A stretch of DNA of 64,000 bases from Billgrantia zhangzhouensis (lineage in GTDB: Bacteria > Pseudomonadota > Gammaproteobacteria > Pseudomonadales > Halomonadaceae), in NCBI RefSeq assembly GCF_021404465.1, contig NZ_JABFTT010000002.1, positions 337,751 to 401,750 of the forward strand, written 5' to 3'. The translations under genes and the position numbers were made by a program. The notes beneath the pieces were generated by a model. It was not told where the DNA came from, did no database searches, and saw only the letters and a program-made list of their open reading frames with translations. Below are positions 18,023-27,310 of the stretch, piece after piece; the stretch's first letter is position 1, and every line of letters starts with the position of its first letter.

Positions 18023-19000
18023 ATGCTCTATGCCCGCTTGATCGTGATGCGGCTGCTCAAGGCCGTCGTCGTACTGTTTCTGATCATCATCTTCAATTTC
18101 GTCCTGATCCAGTTGGCACCAGGCGACCCCGCCGCCATCCTGGCCGGTGAAGCCGGTGCTACCGATCAGGAATTCCTGCGCCAGCTGCGCGAGCGCTTCG
18201 GTCTCGACCAGCCGCTTTACGTCCAGCTGTGGCGCTACGTCTCGGGCATCGCCACGCTCGACTTCGGCTGGTCCTATCGCCAGGGTATGCCAGTCCTCGA
18301 CCTGATCCTGGCACGACTCCCGGCCACCTTGCTGTTGACCGGCACCGCCTTCGTCCTGTCACTGGCGCTGGGGATCGTGCTTGGCTCCATGGCCGCGGCC
18401 CGGGTCAAGAAACCCTCGGGTTCACTGATCATGGCGTTGGCGCTGATCTTCTACGCCACCCCGCTGTTCTGGGTCGCACTGATGGCCGTGGTGTTGTTCT
18501 CGGTCTATCTCGGCTGGCTGCCGGCCTATGGCATGGTCACGGTGGGTGCCGGCCATACCGGCTTCGCCCTGGTACTCGACGTGGCCAAGCACCTGGTCCT
18601 GCCGGCCACCACGCTGGCGCTGTTCTTCATGGCCATCTATACCCGCATGACCCGCGCCTCGATGCTCGAGGCGAGCCAGCAGGACTACGTCAAGACCGCT
18701 CGCGCCAAGGGGCTCAGCCCCCGCGTGATTCAGCGCCGGCACATCCTCAGAAACGCCCTGTTGCCGATCATTACCCTGGCCGGCCTGCAGGCGGGCCAGA
18801 TGGTCGGCGGCGCCATCCTCACCGAGACGGTCTTCGCCTGGCCCGGCATCGGCCGGCTGATGTTCGAGGCGCTGCAGCAACGCGACTACAACCTGCTGCT
18901 GGGGATCTTCTTCTTCTCCGCCGCCCTGGTGATCGTGTTCAACATCATTACCGATCTGGTCTATCGCCTGGCGGACCCGCGCATCAAGGAGGCCTCATGA
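18023..19000 (+). CDS. ABC transporter permease, DppB/OppB type
   Basis: Inner-membrane subunit, 325 residues, with six membrane segments. The N-terminal helix is MRLLKAVVVLFLIIIFNFVLIQLAPGDP, with the LAPGDP motif usual for DppB. The binding-protein-dependent permease signature is around EASQQDYVKTARAKGLSPRVIQRRHILRNALLPI (about residues 215-250), the EAA loop that contacts the ATPase. ATG 18023 was taken as start; an ATG 24 bases later is possible. It overlaps the next permease by 4 bases. Confidence 0.93.
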   Translation: MLYARLIVMRLLKAVVVLFLIIIFNFVLIQLAPGDPAAILAGEAGATDQEFLRQLRERFGLDQPLYVQLWRYVSGIATLDFGWSYRQGMPVLDLILARLPATLLLTGTAFVLSLALGIVLGSMAAARVKKPSGSLIMALALIFYATPLFWVALMAVVLFSVYLGWLPAYGMVTVGAGHTGFALVLDVAKHLVLPATTLALFFMAIYTRMTRASMLEASQQDYVKTARAKGLSPRVIQRRHILRNALLPIITLAGLQAGQMVGGAILTETVFAWPGIGRLMFEALQQRDYNLLLGIFFFSAALVIVFNIITDLVYRLADPRIKEAS

Positions 19001-19833
19001 GCTTCTTCGCCCGCTTTGCCCAGAACCGCGGCGCCTTGGTCGGCCTCGCCATTCTGCTCGCCATCGTGCTGATGGCGATTCTCGCGCCGCTGCTCTATCC
19101 CGAGTCCCCCTGGCGCATGGTACAGCGCCCCTTTCTCGCCCCGATGGAGGTCGAGGGCTTCTGGCTGGGCACCGATACCATGGGTCGCGACGTCGCCGCC
19201 GGGTTGATGCACGGCGCCTGGGTCTCACTATTGATCGGCCTCATCTCGACCACGGTGGCACTGCTGATCGGCGTGCCGCTGGGCGCCGTGGCCGGCTACT
19301 ACGGCGGGTTGATCGACGACGCCCTGATGCGCTTCACCGAATTCTTCCAGACCATCCCCAACTTCGCCCTGGCCATCGTGCTGGTGGCGATCATGCAGCC
19401 GAGCGTGGTTTCCATCGTGTTGGCGATTGCCATCGTCAGTTGGCCACCGGTTGCGCGCCTGGTACGCGCCGAATTCATGTCGCTGCGACATCGGGAGTAC
19501 GTGGAGGCCGCACGCCTCGTCGGCCAGACCAACCGCACCATCATCCTCAAGCAAATCCTGCCCAACACGCTGTCGCCGATCATCGTGCTCGCCTCGTTGA
19601 TGGTAGCCACGGCGATCCTGCTGGAATCGGCCCTCTCCTTCCTGGGCCTGGGCGACCCCAACGTAATGTCGTGGGGCTACATGATTGGTGCCGCACGCAC
19701 GGTGATCCGCCAGGCCTGGTGGCTGAGCTTCTTCCCCGGTGTGGCGATCCTGCTCACGGTGCTGGCGCTCAATCTGGTCGGCGAAGGGCTCGACGACGCT
19801 CTCAATCCCAAGCTCGCCCGCGAACGCTCATAG
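18997..19833 (+). CDS. ABC transporter permease, DppC/OppC type
   Basis: Second permease, 278 residues, starting at the ATG of an ATGA overlap with the upstream gene (RBS AAGGAGG inside its 3' end). The N-terminal helix is followed by LAPLLYPESPW and FWLGTDTMGRDVAAGLMHGAWVSLLIG, hallmark DppC sequence. The EAA loop is REYVEAARLVGQTNRTIILKQILPNTLSPIIV. It pairs with the upstream DppB-like protein to form the channel. Confidence 0.94.
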   Translation: MSFFARFAQNRGALVGLAILLAIVLMAILAPLLYPESPWRMVQRPFLAPMEVEGFWLGTDTMGRDVAAGLMHGAWVSLLIGLISTTVALLIGVPLGAVAGYYGGLIDDALMRFTEFFQTIPNFALAIVLVAIMQPSVVSIVLAIAIVSWPPVARLVRAEFMSLRHREYVEAARLVGQTNRTIILKQILPNTLSPIIVLASLMVATAILLESALSFLGLGDPNVMSWGYMIGAARTVIRQAWWLSFFPGVAILLTVLALNLVGEGLDDALNPKLARERS

Positions 19834-19843
19834 GAGAGGGACC

Positions 19844-21466
19844 ATGAACGACAACACCCCGGTACTGAGCATTCGTGGCTTGACCCTGGCATTGCCCCAG
19901 GGCGCGGATCGCGATTACGCGGTGGAGGACGTCAGCTACGACGTGGCTCGCGGCGAGATCATGTGCGTAGTGGGCGAATCCGGCTCCGGCAAGTCGATGG
20001 CGGCCAATGCCGTGATGGGCCTGCTGCCCAAGGGAGTCCGCCCCACCGCCGGCGAAGTGCTGTTCGACGGCCAGGACCTGCTCGCCCTCAGCGAGAAGCA
20101 GCACCGCAAGCTACGCGGGCTGCGCATCGGCATGATCTTTCAGGAGCCGATGACCGCGCTCAATCCATTGATGCGGGTTGGCGCCCAGATCGCCGAGGTC
20201 TTCGAGGCCCACGGCAAGTACACGAGCCGCGAGCGCCAGGCCAGGGCACTGGCACTGCTCGAGGAGGTCGGCATCCCCCAGCCCGACCGGGCCATTCGCG
20301 CCTACCCCTTCCAGCTCTCCGGCGGCCAGCGCCAACGGGTAATGATCGCCATGGCACTGGCGCTGGAACCGGAGTTGCTGATCGCCGACGAGCCCACCAC
20401 GGCACTCGACGTCACCACCCAGGCGCAGATCCTGGAGCTGATCCGCGACCTGCAACAGCAGCGCGGCATGGCGGTGATGTTCATCACCCACGACTTCGGC
20501 GTGGTGGCGGAGGTCGCCACCCGTGTGTGCGTGATGCGCTACGGCCGGATCGTCGAACTCGGCACCGCCGACGAAGTGCTCGACAACCCGCGCCACGAAT
20601 ATACCCGGGCCCTGCTCGAGGCAATCCCCAGCAATGTGATACCCGAAGCGAGAGGCGGCGAACGCCCCACCCCGCTGCTGGAAGTGCGCAACCTGAACAA
20701 GATCTTCCGCTCACGTAGCGGCCTGTTCAAGCCGGCGCGCGAGGTACGCGCACTGGACGACGTCTCCTTCACTTTGGCCCCCGGCGAGACAGTTGGCATC
20801 GTCGGTGAGTCCGGCTCGGGCAAGTCGACTCTCGGGCGCTGCGTGGTGCGTCTCGAGCGACCCGACAGCGGTACACTCGCGCTGGCGGGTACCGACTTCT
20901 CCTCACTTCGCGGAGATGCACTGCGCCGCGAACGGCATCGCGTGCAGATGATCTTCCAGGATCCCTACGCCTCGCTCAACCCGCGCCACCGGGTCGGCTA
21001 TGCCATCGCCCAGGGCCCCATGGCCAACGGCGTGCCGCGCGCCAAGGCCATGCGCCAGGCGGAGGAACTGTTGGAGCTGGTGGGGCTCGGCGCCGTGGCC
21101 GTGGATCGCTTTCCGCACGAATTCTCCGGCGGCCAGCGTCAGCGCATCGGCATCGCCCGCGCCCTGGCGCTGAACCCGGAACTGATCGTGGCCGACGAGG
21201 CGGTGTCCGCACTCGACGTATCGATCCAGGCCCAGGTGCTCGCACTGCTCGAGGAGCTCAAGCAGAAACTGTCGCTCTCGCTGCTGTTCATTACCCACGA
21301 CCTACGCGTCGCGGCCCAGATCTGCGATACCATCATCGTCATGCAGCAAGGCCGCATCGTCGAGCAGGGCACGGCCCAGGAAGTCTTCCTCAGCCCGAAA
21401 GAGGCCTATACGAAGCAGCTTCTCGAAGCCATTCCCGGCCGTGCGCACGAAGCGGCCATGGCCTGA
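19844..21466 (+). CDS. ABC transporter ATP-binding protein, fused DppD-DppF type
   Basis: A 540-residue protein with two complete ATPase domains, so one gene replaces the usual dppD and dppF. Domain 1: Walker A GESGSGKS at residues 44-51, signature [15 protein letters not shown], Walker [13 protein letters not shown]. Domain 2: Walker [10 protein letters not shown] near residue 325, signature [15 protein letters not shown], Walker [13 protein letters not shown], where Pro is replaced by Ala after DE. The ATG at 19844 follows AGGAGAGGG; the open frame further upstream overlaps the permease and is rejected. Confidence 0.95.
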   Translation: MNDNTPVLSIRGLTLALPQGADRDYAVEDVSYDVARGEIMCVVGESGSGKSMAANAVMGLLPKGVRPTAGEVLFDGQDLLALSEKQHRKLRGLRIGMIFQEPMTALNPLMRVGAQIAEVFEAHGKYTSRERQARALALLEEVGIPQPDRAIRAYPFQLSGGQRQRVMIAMALALEPELLIADEPTTALDVTTQAQILELIRDLQQQRGMAVMFITHDFGVVAEVATRVCVMRYGRIVELGTADEVLDNPRHEYTRALLEAIPSNVIPEARGGERPTPLLEVRNLNKIFRSRSGLFKPAREVRALDDVSFTLAPGETVGIVGESGSGKSTLGRCVVRLERPDSGTLALAGTDFSSLRGDALRRERHRVQMIFQDPYASLNPRHRVGYAIAQGPMANGVPRAKAMRQAEELLELVGLGAVAVDRFPHEFSGGQRQRIGIARALALNPELIVADEAVSALDVSIQAQVLALLEELKQKLSLSLLFITHDLRVAAQICDTIIVMQQGRIVEQGTAQEVFLSPKEAYTKQLLEAIPGRAHEAAMA

Positions 21467-21507
21467 AAAGCAAGAGGCTGAAGAACCAGGAAAGCAAAGG
21501 ATACCGA

Positions 21508-22899
21508 ATGCAAGCACTGCTAAAGGATATCGCCGCCATCGTCGGCCCAGGCAACGTACTCACGGATAACGACGTGGCCCAGCGCCAGGTCGACTGGATG
21601 AGCGGCGCGAGCTGTTGCGCCGGGGCCATCATACGCCCCGGCACCACTGCCGAGCTGGCCGCGGTGATGCGCCTGTGCCATGCCGCCCGTCAACCCGTAG
21701 TGACCCACGGCGGGCTCACCGGCCTCGTCCATGGTGGCGAGGCAGCATCCGACGAGCTGGTGATTTCGCTCGAGCGGATGAACGCCATCGAATCGATCGA
21801 CCCGGTCAGCGGTACCATGACCGTGCTGGCCGGCACGCCCCTGCAACGGGTACAGGAAGCCGCCGCCGAGCATGGCCTGCAGTTCGCGCTCGATCTCGGC
21901 GCACGGGGCTCCTGTACCATCGGCGGCAACATCGCCACCAACGCCGGCGGCGTGAGGGTGATTCGCTACGGCATGATGCGCCAGCAGGTACTCGGCCTCG
22001 AAGCAGTACTCGCCGATGGCACCGTGGTCAGTTCGATGAACCGCATGCTCAAGAACAACGCCGGCTACGATCTCAAGCAATTGTTCATCGGCAGCGAAGG
22101 CACACTGGGTATCGTCACTCGTGCCGTGCTCCGCCTGCATCCCAGGATGACCAGCGAGCGTACCGCCCTGGTGGCCTGCCCCAACTTCGACGGAGTAGCC
22201 GGGCTGCTGGCCCATCTGGGGCGCGAACTCGGCGGCAGCCTCGGCACCTTCGAGGTGATGTGGCATAACCACTATGCACTGCTCACCGAGGAGAGCGGTC
22301 GCAATACACCTCCCTTGCCGCCCCACTGGCCCTATTACGCCATCGTGGAGTCGCTGGGCAACGACGACGCGGTCAACACGGCGCAGCTCAACGCCGCTCT
22401 GGAGTCGGCTCTCGAGGCCGGCCTGATCGAGGATGCGGTGCTGGCTCAGTCCGATGCCCAGCGCCAGGGCATCTGGAACATTCGCGAGGACATTGAGGGT
22501 CTGATCCAGCATCTTGCTCCTCTCTTCACCTTCGACGTCAGCCTGCCCATTCCCGACATGCCCGGCTATGCCATGGAACTCGAGCAGGCGGTGCAGCAGC
22601 GCTGGCCGCAAGGACGCATCGTGGTCTTCGGCCACCTGGGCGATGGCAACCTACATGTTTCGGTCAGCGTCGGCGATGGCGAGCCGGTAACCCGCCGTGC
22701 CGTGGAGCACATCGTCTATGGCCCCCTGGCCGAACTGGGCGGTTCGGTTTCCGCCGAGCATGGCATCGGCCTGGAGAAGCGTGACTACCTGGCGCTGTCA
22801 CGCACGCCAGAGGAGATCGCCTTGATGCGCACCCTCAAGCGTGCGCTGGATCCACTGAACCTGCTCAACCGCGACAAGGTCCTGGCCCAGGAGGACTGA
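21508..22899 (+). CDS. FAD-binding oxidoreductase, GlcD / D-2-hydroxyacid dehydrogenase family
   Basis: Flavoprotein with an N-terminal FAD-binding-4 domain (PVVTHGGLTGLVHGG near residue 65, GGNIATNAGGVRVIRYGMMR near residue 139) and a C-terminal FAD-oxidase domain with the metal-binding segments FGHLGDGNLHVSVS near residue 374 and SAEHGIGLEKR near residue 416. The 463-residue length fits D-lactate, D-2-hydroxyglutarate and related dehydrogenases. It lies 41 bases after the ABC ATPase gene, so its substrate may be imported by, or derived from, that system (inference). Confidence 0.9.
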   Translation: MQALLKDIAAIVGPGNVLTDNDVAQRQVDWMSGASCCAGAIIRPGTTAELAAVMRLCHAARQPVVTHGGLTGLVHGGEAASDELVISLERMNAIESIDPVSGTMTVLAGTPLQRVQEAAAEHGLQFALDLGARGSCTIGGNIATNAGGVRVIRYGMMRQQVLGLEAVLADGTVVSSMNRMLKNNAGYDLKQLFIGSEGTLGIVTRAVLRLHPRMTSERTALVACPNFDGVAGLLAHLGRELGGSLGTFEVMWHNHYALLTEESGRNTPPLPPHWPYYAIVESLGNDDAVNTAQLNAALESALEAGLIEDAVLAQSDAQRQGIWNIREDIEGLIQHLAPLFTFDVSLPIPDMPGYAMELEQAVQQRWPQGRIVVFGHLGDGNLHVSVSVGDGEPVTRRAVEHIVYGPLAELGGSVSAEHGIGLEKRDYLALSRTPEEIALMRTLKRALDPLNLLNRDKVLAQED

Positions 22900-22906
22900 A
22901 CCACGC

Positions 22907-23833
22907 ATGCGGCCCCAGGCTCCCTCCTCCACCTCGACACTGCCACGTCGCGATCTCACCACGCTGCTGCTGATCGCGGCGATCGGACTGTTCTGGGGCG
23001 GCAACTGGCCGGCGGTGCGCTTCAGCCTGATGGACATCCCGCCCTTCAGCCTGCGCGCGATCGGCTTCAGCGCCGGAGCGCTGATGCTGCTGGGGTGGGC
23101 GTGGCTGAAGCGCTGGCCGCTCGCCATCATACCGGGGGAACACCTATGGCTGGCCGTGACCGCTCTGTTTACCATCCTCGGTTTCAACCTGGGCACGGCT
23201 TTCGGTCAGTTGCACATGCCGACTTCCCAGGCCGCCATCGTCGCCTTCACCATGCCCTGCTGGGCGCTGCTGCTGGCCATCGGGCTGCTCGGCGAACGGG
23301 TGACGACACGCCAGTGGCTCGGCCTTGGTCTGGGCCAGGCGGGCCTGCTGGTACTGCTCGGCCCGGCCGCCTGGCAGGCCGGCTTCGAAGGTCTCGCCGG
23401 CCCTGCGTACGTGCTCGGTGCCGCGCTCTCCTGGGCGTTGGGTACCGTGCTGACCAAGCGCCGCGGTAGCTGGCAGGGCCATCCTGTGGTGATCACGGGC
23501 TGGCAGTTCGCGCTCTGTGCCCTGCCGATGATCGTGCTGGCCGCCCTGCTCGAATCGCCGGGTACCCCCGCCAACTGGCAGGATTCGACCTGGATCGGTC
23601 TGGGTTATCATCTGGCCTTTGCCATCTGCCTGGCGCAGATGCTGTGGTTTCGCAACGTCAACTGCCTCACCGTCGGCCAGTCCACCATCAGCACGTTGAT
23701 CATTCCAGTGGTTGGCGTTTCCAGTGCCGTAGTGTTGCTGGACGAGCCGCTCACGTTCAGGTTGCTGCTGGCTCTCGCACTGATCCTTTCGGCCGTGGCC
23801 ATCGTCATGACCCAGCGCAAGCCACCGCCTTGA
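22907..23833 (+). CDS. EamA/DMT-family transporter
   Basis: A 308-residue membrane protein of the drug/metabolite transporter superfamily: ten hydrophobic helices in two EamA repeats (about residues 20-150 and 165-300). The first repeat starts LIAAIGLFWGGNWPAVRFSL and the second ends LLDEPLTFRLLLALALILSAVAIV. It begins 7 bases after the flavoprotein gene, so the two are cotranscribed. Members usually export amino acids or small metabolites. Its C-terminal codons begin a 17-bp tandem repeat. Confidence 0.9.
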   Translation: MRPQAPSSTSTLPRRDLTTLLLIAAIGLFWGGNWPAVRFSLMDIPPFSLRAIGFSAGALMLLGWAWLKRWPLAIIPGEHLWLAVTALFTILGFNLGTAFGQLHMPTSQAAIVAFTMPCWALLLAIGLLGERVTTRQWLGLGLGQAGLLVLLGPAAWQAGFEGLAGPAYVLGAALSWALGTVLTKRRGSWQGHPVVITGWQFALCALPMIVLAALLESPGTPANWQDSTWIGLGYHLAFAICLAQMLWFRNVNCLTVGQSTISTLIIPVVGVSSAVVLLDEPLTFRLLLALALILSAVAIVMTQRKPPP

Positions 23834-23877
23834 GCCCGCGACAGCCTTGAGCCAACAACTGCCTTGAGCCAATAACA
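23827..23877 (+). repeat. 17-bp tandem repeat, three copies
   Basis: Three consecutive 17-base units starting at 23827, 23844 and 23861 share GCCTTGAGCC followed by a variable 7 bases (CGCGACA, AACAACT, AATAACA). The first unit contains the stop codon of the EamA gene, so repeat expansion duplicated the gene's last codons into the 3' flank. No function is apparent. Confidence 0.7.
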
Positions 23878-23926
23878 GTCTGCTGCGACGATCCCTCACA
23901 TTGCTTCTCGAGTACTGGAGTCTTCC

Positions 23927-25042
23927 ATGCCCCGTTTCCCCGACCACTTGACCGGCCCCGGTCCCAGCAACCCTTTTCCCGGCATCAAGGTGCTGGAGCG
24001 GCGTATCGGCCGGGAGATCCCCCATCGCCTGGGCTCCAATGAGGGGCTCGACATGCCCCACCGGGCACTGCGGGAACGCTTCGGCGACGCCATGGTGGAG
24101 CACGTCTACTGCTATGGCGATTCGGAAGCGCTCGGGGTACGCCAGCGGCTTGCCTCCCTTTATGGCCTGCCGCTGGAAGCCACCCTGGTGGACGCTGGCG
24201 CCGACAGCCTGATCGCCCTGGCGCTACGCACCGTGGCCACGCCCGGTTGTACGGTGGTGAGCGCCAGCGGCACCTATCCCACCTTCGGCTACTTCGCCCG
24301 TGGCCAGGGCTGTCACCTCGTCGAACGGCCCTATCGGGAGGCGCCGGGCCTGCTCTCGCCCGACCTCGAGGCGCTGCTGGCCAGCGCCCACGAGCACCGG
24401 GCCCGGCTGGTCTACGTCGCCAACCCCGACAACCCCAGCGGACATCTCCACAGCGACGAGGAGATCCGCCGGCTGCGTGCCGAACTTCCCGATGATTGCT
24501 GGCTGCTGCTCGACGAGGCCTACCACGACTTTCGCGACGACGCCGACTCACCGTTCAGTCGCGAGGTGCTTCCCGGGGTGATCCGGCTGCGCACGCTGTC
24601 CAAGGCCCATGGGCTGGCCGGGATGCGCATCGGCTACGCCATTGCCGAGCCGGAAACCCTGGCCATGATGATGAAGGTACGCATTCATTACGCCGTATCC
24701 GCCCTGACACTGGCCGTCGCCGAGACCGTGCTCGATCACCACAGCGAGGTGGAAGCACACATTCGTGACGTCAAGCAGCGCCGCGAACGCCTTGCCCGGC
24801 ATTTTCGCGACCTGGGTGCCGACGTGCTGCCCAGTGCGACCAACTTCATCGCCATCCGCCTGCCCAGCGCAGCGCTGGCAGGACGACTCAATCAGGAGCT
24901 GCTCGAAGCCGGCCGTCTCATCGCCCGCCCCGCGCATCAGGATCTCGGCCACGTGCTGCGTATCACCGCCGTGGAGGATGCCCTGGTGCCCGGTCGTTTC
25001 GAGATCCTCGAGCGTGCCATCACCGAAGGTCGGGAAGACTAG
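23927..25042 (+). CDS. PLP-dependent aminotransferase, HisC-like (class I/II)
   Basis: A 371-residue fold-type I aminotransferase. It shows SNEGLDMPHRAL near residue 38, the Tyr-Gly substrate region YCYGDSEALGVRQRLA near residue 62, VYVANPDNPSG near residue 163, DEAYHDF near residue 192 and the PLP-lysine motif LSKAHGLAGMRIGYA near residue 223. It resembles histidinol-phosphate aminotransferase, but the position next to a transporter/oxidoreductase operon instead of his genes points to a catabolic or side-pathway amino acid or amine substrate. Confidence 0.9.
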   Translation: MPRFPDHLTGPGPSNPFPGIKVLERRIGREIPHRLGSNEGLDMPHRALRERFGDAMVEHVYCYGDSEALGVRQRLASLYGLPLEATLVDAGADSLIALALRTVATPGCTVVSASGTYPTFGYFARGQGCHLVERPYREAPGLLSPDLEALLASAHEHRARLVYVANPDNPSGHLHSDEEIRRLRAELPDDCWLLLDEAYHDFRDDADSPFSREVLPGVIRLRTLSKAHGLAGMRIGYAIAEPETLAMMMKVRIHYAVSALTLAVAETVLDHHSEVEAHIRDVKQRRERLARHFRDLGADVLPSATNFIAIRLPSAALAGRLNQELLEAGRLIARPAHQDLGHVLRITAVEDALVPGRFEILERAITEGRED

Positions 25043-25141
25043 CACGAGGAGATCTTCGGCCCGGCCTGACATGGGAGGACACCCTTTCCACGCTGATATG
25101 CCGTAGAATCGGGGCAATGCCAGGTATCAAGGAGGACGCCG

Positions 25142-25630
25142 ATGATCCGCATCCGCCCCTACCAGTCGGGCGACTGGCCCGTCATGTGGGATTTCATTGC
25201 CCCGGTGCTGCACGCCGGCGACAGCTACGCCGTACCGCGCGATATCGGTGAATCCGACGCCTATCGCATGTGGGTCGAGCTGCCGCGTGCCGTGCGCGTG
25301 GCCGAGGATGCCCGCGGGCGCGTCCTCGGCACCTATTTCCTCAAGCCCAACCAGCCGGGCCCCGGCGATCACGTGTGCAACTGTGGCTACCTGGTGGCCG
25401 AACATGCCCGCGGACAAGGCATCGCCAACAAGCTATGCGAGGATTCGCTACGCGTCGCGCGTGAGCTGGGTTTCACCGCCATGCAGTTCAACATGGTGGT
25501 CTCGACCAACGAGGTGGCGATCCGTCAGTGGCAGAAGCATGGCTTCAAGATCGTCGGCACCCTGCCCGGCGCCTTCCGCCACCCCCAGTTGGGGTTGGTC
25601 GACGCCCATGTGATGTACCGCCTGCTGTGA
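25142..25630 (+). CDS. GNAT-family N-acetyltransferase
   Basis: Acetyl-CoA-dependent acyltransferase of 162 residues. Motif A is present as CNCGYLVAEHARGQGIANKLCEDSLRVARELGF (about residues 80-112), containing the R-G-Q-G-I-A pyrophosphate loop. Motif B residues AIRQWQKHGFKIVGTLPGAFRHPQLG follow, as in L-amino acid or aminoacyl N-acetyltransferases. An AAGGAGG RBS lies 6 bases before the ATG. The substrate is unknown. Confidence 0.9.
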   Translation: MIRIRPYQSGDWPVMWDFIAPVLHAGDSYAVPRDIGESDAYRMWVELPRAVRVAEDARGRVLGTYFLKPNQPGPGDHVCNCGYLVAEHARGQGIANKLCEDSLRVARELGFTAMQFNMVVSTNEVAIRQWQKHGFKIVGTLPGAFRHPQLGLVDAHVMYRLL

Positions 25631-25771
25631 ATAGTGTGTGCGAGCGAGCCACCATGGTATGACCGGCGATGCGGTGGTTAGCCTGTTACTTAATGTCAGC
25701 GTAGCGATTGACCCTGCTGGGCTGCCTGGGGCATCCTCCATAACGGTTTGACCCGTCAAAGGAAAATTAAA

Positions 25772-26767
25772 ATGAAAACGTTCGCACGCAGCACGCTGGC
25801 ACTTGGCATCTCTCTCGCCCTGGTTTCCGCTGCCCAGGCCTCCGATTTCGAGGACATGGATCCCGTCACCCTGCGTCTGGCCCATGTGGTCAACGAGCAA
25901 GACGGATTCCACATCGCTGCGGTCAAGTTCCAGGAACTGGTCGCCGAGCGCACCGACGGCACCATTTCCATCGACATCTACCCCAATGCCTCGCTGGGTG
26001 ACGAACGCACCCTGCTCGAGGGCATGCAGATCGGCACCGTCGACATGGGCGTGATCACCAACGGCCCGGTGGCCAACTTCGTCGAGGAGATGGCGGTGTT
26101 CGAACTGCCGTTCCTGTTCCCCTCGCCGGAAGCCGCCTACGAGGTCCTCGACGGCGAGATCGGTCAGGAGCTGCTCGACAAGCTCGCCGACGTCAACCTC
26201 AAGGGCCTGGCCTACGCCGAGCGCGGTTTCCGCAACCTGACCAACAGCGAACGCGCGGTACGCAGCCCCAACGACCTCGACGGCCTGCGCATCCGCGTAA
26301 TGGAAAATCCGGTCTACACCGACACTTTCCGCGAACTCGGCGCCAATGCCATTCCCATGGCCTGGACCGAGGCTCTGACGGCCATGCAGCAGGGCACCAT
26401 CGACGGCCAGGAAAACCCGGTCAACGTCATCCACTCGTTCAAGCTGCACGAGACCCAGGACCACATGACGCTGTCGCGCCACACCTACGCGCCGGCCATC
26501 TTCGTCATGGGCATGCCGGCCTGGAATCAGTTGCCTGAAGCTGCCCAGGAAGTGCTGATCGAAGCCGCTCAGGAGGCCGCCGAGCACGAGCGCCACATGA
26601 ACGCCGAGATGGAGGCCGCCCAGCTCGACGAGCTGCGCGCTGCTGGTATGGAGATCGTCGAGGATCCCGACCTCGAGGCCTTCCAGGCTGCCGTGGAGGG
26701 AGTCTACGAGAAGTATGGCGACCAGTTCGGCGACTACCTCTCCCGCATCCGCGAGGCCCTGCGATAA
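25772..26767 (+). CDS. dctP: TRAP transporter substrate-binding protein (DctP family), second system
   Basis: Periplasmic receptor of 331 residues. Signal peptide MKTFARSTLALGISLALVSAAQA; then the DctP hallmarks GYAERGFRNLTNSER-like AYAERGFRNLTNS near residue 155, GLRIRVMENPVYTDTFRELGANAIPMAWTE near residue 178 (Arg binds the ligand carboxylate) and GTIDGQENPVNVI near residue 210. It is much closer to the classical C4-dicarboxylate type than the receptor at 10.3-11.2 kb. The start at 25772 gives the clean signal peptide. dctQ begins immediately after the stop. Confidence 0.94.
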   Translation: MKTFARSTLALGISLALVSAAQASDFEDMDPVTLRLAHVVNEQDGFHIAAVKFQELVAERTDGTISIDIYPNASLGDERTLLEGMQIGTVDMGVITNGPVANFVEEMAVFELPFLFPSPEAAYEVLDGEIGQELLDKLADVNLKGLAYAERGFRNLTNSERAVRSPNDLDGLRIRVMENPVYTDTFRELGANAIPMAWTEALTAMQQGTIDGQENPVNVIHSFKLHETQDHMTLSRHTYAPAIFVMGMPAWNQLPEAAQEVLIEAAQEAAEHERHMNAEMEAAQLDELRAAGMEIVEDPDLEAFQAAVEGVYEKYGDQFGDYLSRIREALR

Positions 26768-27310
26768 GTGAACGCTCCGCTGCACGCTCTCACGAGCTTG
26801 CTGCAGCGTAGCGAGCGCGCCCTCGACGCCGTCATCCAGCCCATCGTATTTCTGGGCATGGCGGCGTTGATCGGCGTGATCACGCTGCAGATCGTCTCTC
26901 GTGTCTTCTTCACGGCGGTGGGCTGGACCGAGGAAGTCGCGCGCTTCCTGCTAATCTGGATCACCTTCCTCGGCGCCACCCTGGCGTTCCAGCGTGGTCG
27001 CCATATCGCCGTGACCTTCGTCGTCGATGCCTTGCCTCCGCGCCTCGCGCAACTGGCACGTATCGCCGCGGTACTGGTGGCGCTGGGCTTCATGCTCGCG
27101 CTGGTCGTTATAGGCTATCGCTACATGCAGGTGCAGAGCTTCCAGCGCTCCGCTTCACTGCGTCTCTCGATGACCTACGTCTACGCCGTGATCCCCCTCG
27201 CCGCCGCCATCATGGCCTGGTACGCCCTGGTCGATATCGTCGAGTTCATCGTCAAGGGGCCCCGGGCAGGCGAGACAGGCAGTGGCACCGCCGAGGAGCC
27301 GCCGCCATGA
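26768..27310 (+). CDS. dctQ: TRAP transporter small permease (DctQ family), second system
   Basis: Four-helix membrane subunit of 180 residues with the GWTEEVARFLLIWITFLGATLAFQRGRHIAV motif block (about residues 56-85). The start is a GTG directly abutting the dctP stop codon (TAA-GTG), with GAGG of the dctP 3' end as RBS. The stop overlaps the dctM ATG by 4 bases (ATGA). Gene order P-Q-M, in contrast to no intergenic hairpin here. Confidence 0.93.
   Translation: MNAPLHALTSLLQRSERALDAVIQPIVFLGMAALIGVITLQIVSRVFFTAVGWTEEVARFLLIWITFLGATLAFQRGRHIAVTFVVDALPPRLAQLARIAAVLVALGFMLALVVIGYRYMQVQSFQRSASLRLSMTYVYAVIPLAAAIMAWYALVDIVEFIVKGPRAGETGSGTAEEPPP

Noticed and set aside
23927..25042. Assigning hisC to the aminotransferase
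   Set aside because: HisC-like motifs exist but no histidine biosynthesis genes are near; the context is transport and oxidation, so only a family-level call is made.
25448..26785. 445-codon minus-strand frame opposite the second dctP
   Set aside because: No family features; runs through a clear TRAP receptor gene and a GNAT gene on the plus strand.
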